Positions 5,632-7,145 of a stretch of 7,145 bases of DNA are shown here, piece after piece (the stretch's first letter is position 1; the number at the start of each line of letters is the position of its first letter). The position numbers were made by a program, and so were the translations under genes. Below the pieces are notes generated by a model that was not told where the DNA came from, made no database searches, and saw only the letters and a list, made by a program, of their open reading frames with translations. Source of the stretch: an uncultured Prochlorococcus sp. (GTDB taxonomy: Bacteria; Cyanobacteriota; Cyanobacteriia; PCC-6307; Cyanobiaceae); NCBI GenBank assembly GCA_902600395.1, contig CACKJL010000041.1, positions 1 through 7,145 of the forward strand. Reading direction: 5' to 3'.

Positions 5632-7145
5632 TTAGGCTATTTCATTTAGAGCGGTTTCTAAAGCTTCTTTTCTTGTTTCAATGATGCCTTCAACTCCAAA
5701 CTTAGCTAATCTATCTTTTACTTTTTCATTTGCCCCAGCAACAAATGCTTTTCTGGAATTATTTTTTGCTTCCTGCATCATGTCCTCTATTGCGAGAGTC
5801 GCCGTCACTCCAAGTCTTGGTACGTCAGTGATATCTAGTATTAAAACCTTGTAGTTTCTTACCAGCATCATTCTCTCAGATATACCTTTAGCAGCACCAA
5901 AACTAAGTGGTCCTTTAAGTCTAAATAACATTACTTCTCCAGAGCATCTATCTAGTAGTGCTTTTTCATCAGCAGGTAATGCATTTTTACCTTGATCATC
6001 TTTTGATAAAGGATTATCCTCATCCATACCTTCTAATTGAGTTTCGGTTATTGAATCAATAGTGAGCATATTTGCTATGAATACACCGACTAAAACTGCC
6101 CAAATTAAATCCCAAAAAACAGTCATTAGTAGTACACCGTACATTACAACTGAAGTTTTTAATGATAATTTGTGAGCCCTCCTCAAGAACCCCCAATCAA
6201 TAATATCTAGACCAACTTTTATAAGAATTCCTGCTAGCAAAGCAGTTGGAATTTGCTCAGCCAAAGGACCTGCACCAACTAAAACTATCAACAAGACAAG
6301 TGAGTGAACCATTCCAGAAATAGGAGTGGATCCTCCAGATTTAACATTTATAACTGTTCTCATTGTCGCTCCGGCTCCAGGTAAGCCTGAAAACAGACCT
6401 GCAACTGCATTTCCTATTCCTTGCCCAATAAGTTCTCTATCAGAATTATGTTTTGTTTGAGATATATTGTCTGCAACAAGAGATGTTAGTAACGAGTCAA
6501 TAGCGCCGAGAACTGCGAGGACTAATCCTGCCTTAAAAATAATTGGAAAATATTGATTAAAACTTGGGAAATTTAAAGATGGAACTCCCCTTGGAATTTC
6601 ACCAATTCTATCAATAGCTCCATCTCCAAAAATTAATATTGATATTGGAGTTACTATCAATAGGGCTAAGAGAGGAGAGGGAACCCATTGACTTATTTTT
6701 CTAGGAGTTAGAAAAACTATCCCTAGTGTCATTATTGCTACTCCAATAGCAGCACCATTTGGCTGGAAATTTGAAAATACAGTAGATAAAGATTCCACTA
6801 CTCCACCCCTAGTGCTAATTCCTAGTAATGGCCCAATTTGAAGTGCAATGATTATTACTCCAATACCAGACATGAATCCTGACACAACAGAATATGGAAC
6901 TAAAGTTATGTATTTACCTAGTTTTAGAATCCCAAATAATATTTGCAGTAAGCCACCAATTACTACTGCTGCCATCACTAAAGGTAAAATTTGTCCTGCG
7001 GATAGATCTCTTGGAACTCCCACTGCTGCTAAGCCTGCTACTACGCCGGCAACAGTTACACTCATTGGTCCTGTAGGCCCACTAACTTGAGCAGGTGTTC
7101 CGCCGAACAATGCTGCTAAGAAACCAACTACTACTGCTCCATATA
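5632..7145 (-). CDS. bicA: SulP-family bicarbonate transporter, BicA-like; 5' end cut by window edge
   Basis: SulP anion transporter with a C-terminal STAS domain, closest to BicA, the low-affinity, high-flux Na+-dependent HCO3- transporter of the cyanobacterial plasma membrane. The frame is open to the right edge (YGAVVVGFLAA precedes the Met at 7110), so that ATG is internal and about 45 N-terminal residues are outside. Numbering from that Met: GGTPAQVSGPTGPM at 3-16 is the family motif, its Thr13 matching BicA Thr69. GAIDSLLTSLVADN at 202-215 carries Asp205 and Thr209, matching the Na+-site Asp258 and Thr262. Also visible are HNSDRELIGQG (221-231), GLPGAGATMRT (242-252), VGLDIIDW (299-306) and a STAS domain about 390-480 (GPLSFGAAK, DITDVPRLGVTA). 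It ends soon after the STAS domain, without the longer tail of Synechocystis BicA. It is the first visible gene of the operon, so its promoter lies outside. A sulfate or other anion role is possible within SulP, but the SbtA/SbtB neighbours favour bicarbonate. Confidence 0.92.
   Translation of the reverse strand, partial: YGAVVVGFLAALFGGTPAQVSGPTGPMSVTVAGVVAGLAAVGVPRDLSAGQILPLVMAAVVIGGLLQILFGILKLGKYITLVPYSVVSGFMSGIGVIIIALQIGPLLGISTRGGVVESLSTVFSNFQPNGAAIGVAIMTLGIVFLTPRKISQWVPSPLLALLIVTPISILIFGDGAIDRIGEIPRGVPSLNFPSFNQYFPIIFKAGLVLAVLGAIDSLLTSLVADNISQTKHNSDRELIGQGIGNAVAGLFSGLPGAGATMRTVINVKSGGSTPISGMVHSLVLLIVLVGAGPLAEQIPTALLAGILIKVGLDIIDWGFLRRAHKLSLKTSVVMYGVLLMTVFWDLIWAVLVGVFIANMLTIDSITETQLEGMDEDNPLSKDDQGKNALPADEKALLDRCSGEVMLFRLKGPLSFGAAKGISERMMLVRNYKVLILDITDVPRLGVTATLAIEDMMQEAKNNSRKAFVAGANEKVKDRLAKFGVEGIIETRKEALETALNEIA

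Noticed and set aside
5438..5635. 65-codon plus-strand ORF
   Set aside because: It is antisense to the 5' end of the SbtA-like gene and ends across the operon junction; nothing supports it as a gene.
6848..7090. Two overlapping plus-strand ORFs opposite the BicA-like gene
   Set aside because: Both are antisense to strongly conserved transmembrane segments, and their Pro/Thr/Ala- or Leu-rich content mirrors those codons.
7108..7110. ATG (minus strand) as the BicA-like start
   Set aside because: The upstream codons to the window edge read YGAVVVGFLAA, matching the SulP transmembrane segment before the GGTP motif, so the gene continues outside.

Overview
The window is AT-rich, densely coding DNA that most resembles a streamlined marine picocyanobacterium, very probably Prochlorococcus of a low-GC lineage. 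The evidence is the base composition, the short intergenic gaps, a cyanobacterial-type enolase, an ABC1/UbiB kinase-like protein, a ferredoxin-type rather than NADPH-type thioredoxin reductase, and a SulP (BicA-like) / SbtA-like / SbtB-like inorganic-carbon cluster. The assignment rests on recalled family sequences, not on a search.

Layout, left to right. (1) The 3' part of eno (enolase) enters from the left edge on the + strand and stops at 1123. (2) Only 6 nt away and convergent is a minus-strand pair: a 105-residue charged helical protein of unknown function, then an ABC1/UbiB-family protein. They overlap by 4 nt (ATGA) and are probably translationally coupled. (3) A 252-nt AT-rich gap separates this pair from a divergent + strand gene. 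(4) That gene is a 318-residue thioredoxin-reductase-like flavoprotein. It has an intact FAD site and CATC redox centre, no recognisable NADPH-binding motif, and a TTG start behind a strong Shine-Dalgarno sequence. It matches the ferredoxin-dependent flavin thioredoxin reductase (FFTR, formerly DTR) known from Prochlorococcus and Gloeobacter. (5) Convergent to it and running to the right edge is a minus-strand operon. In transcription order it holds a BicA-like SulP bicarbonate transporter (5' end outside the window), an SbtA-like transporter and a small PII-like SbtB homologue, with gaps of only 6 and 2 nt.

How the genes fit together. The three-gene operon looks like a bicarbonate-uptake module with its own PII-like regulator, feeding a carboxysome-based CO2-concentrating mechanism. 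The reductase would pass photosynthetic electrons from ferredoxin to thioredoxin, which controls carbon metabolism. The ABC1 protein probably acts in prenylquinone metabolism at the membrane. Enolase is central glycolysis and appears to be a neighbour only.

No RNA genes, mobile elements, CRISPR arrays or clear large repeats were seen. The least understood parts are the unnamed 105-residue partner of the ABC1 gene, the divergence of SbtA at its helix-break motifs, and the SbtB homologue that lacks the C-terminal redox loop known from Synechocystis.
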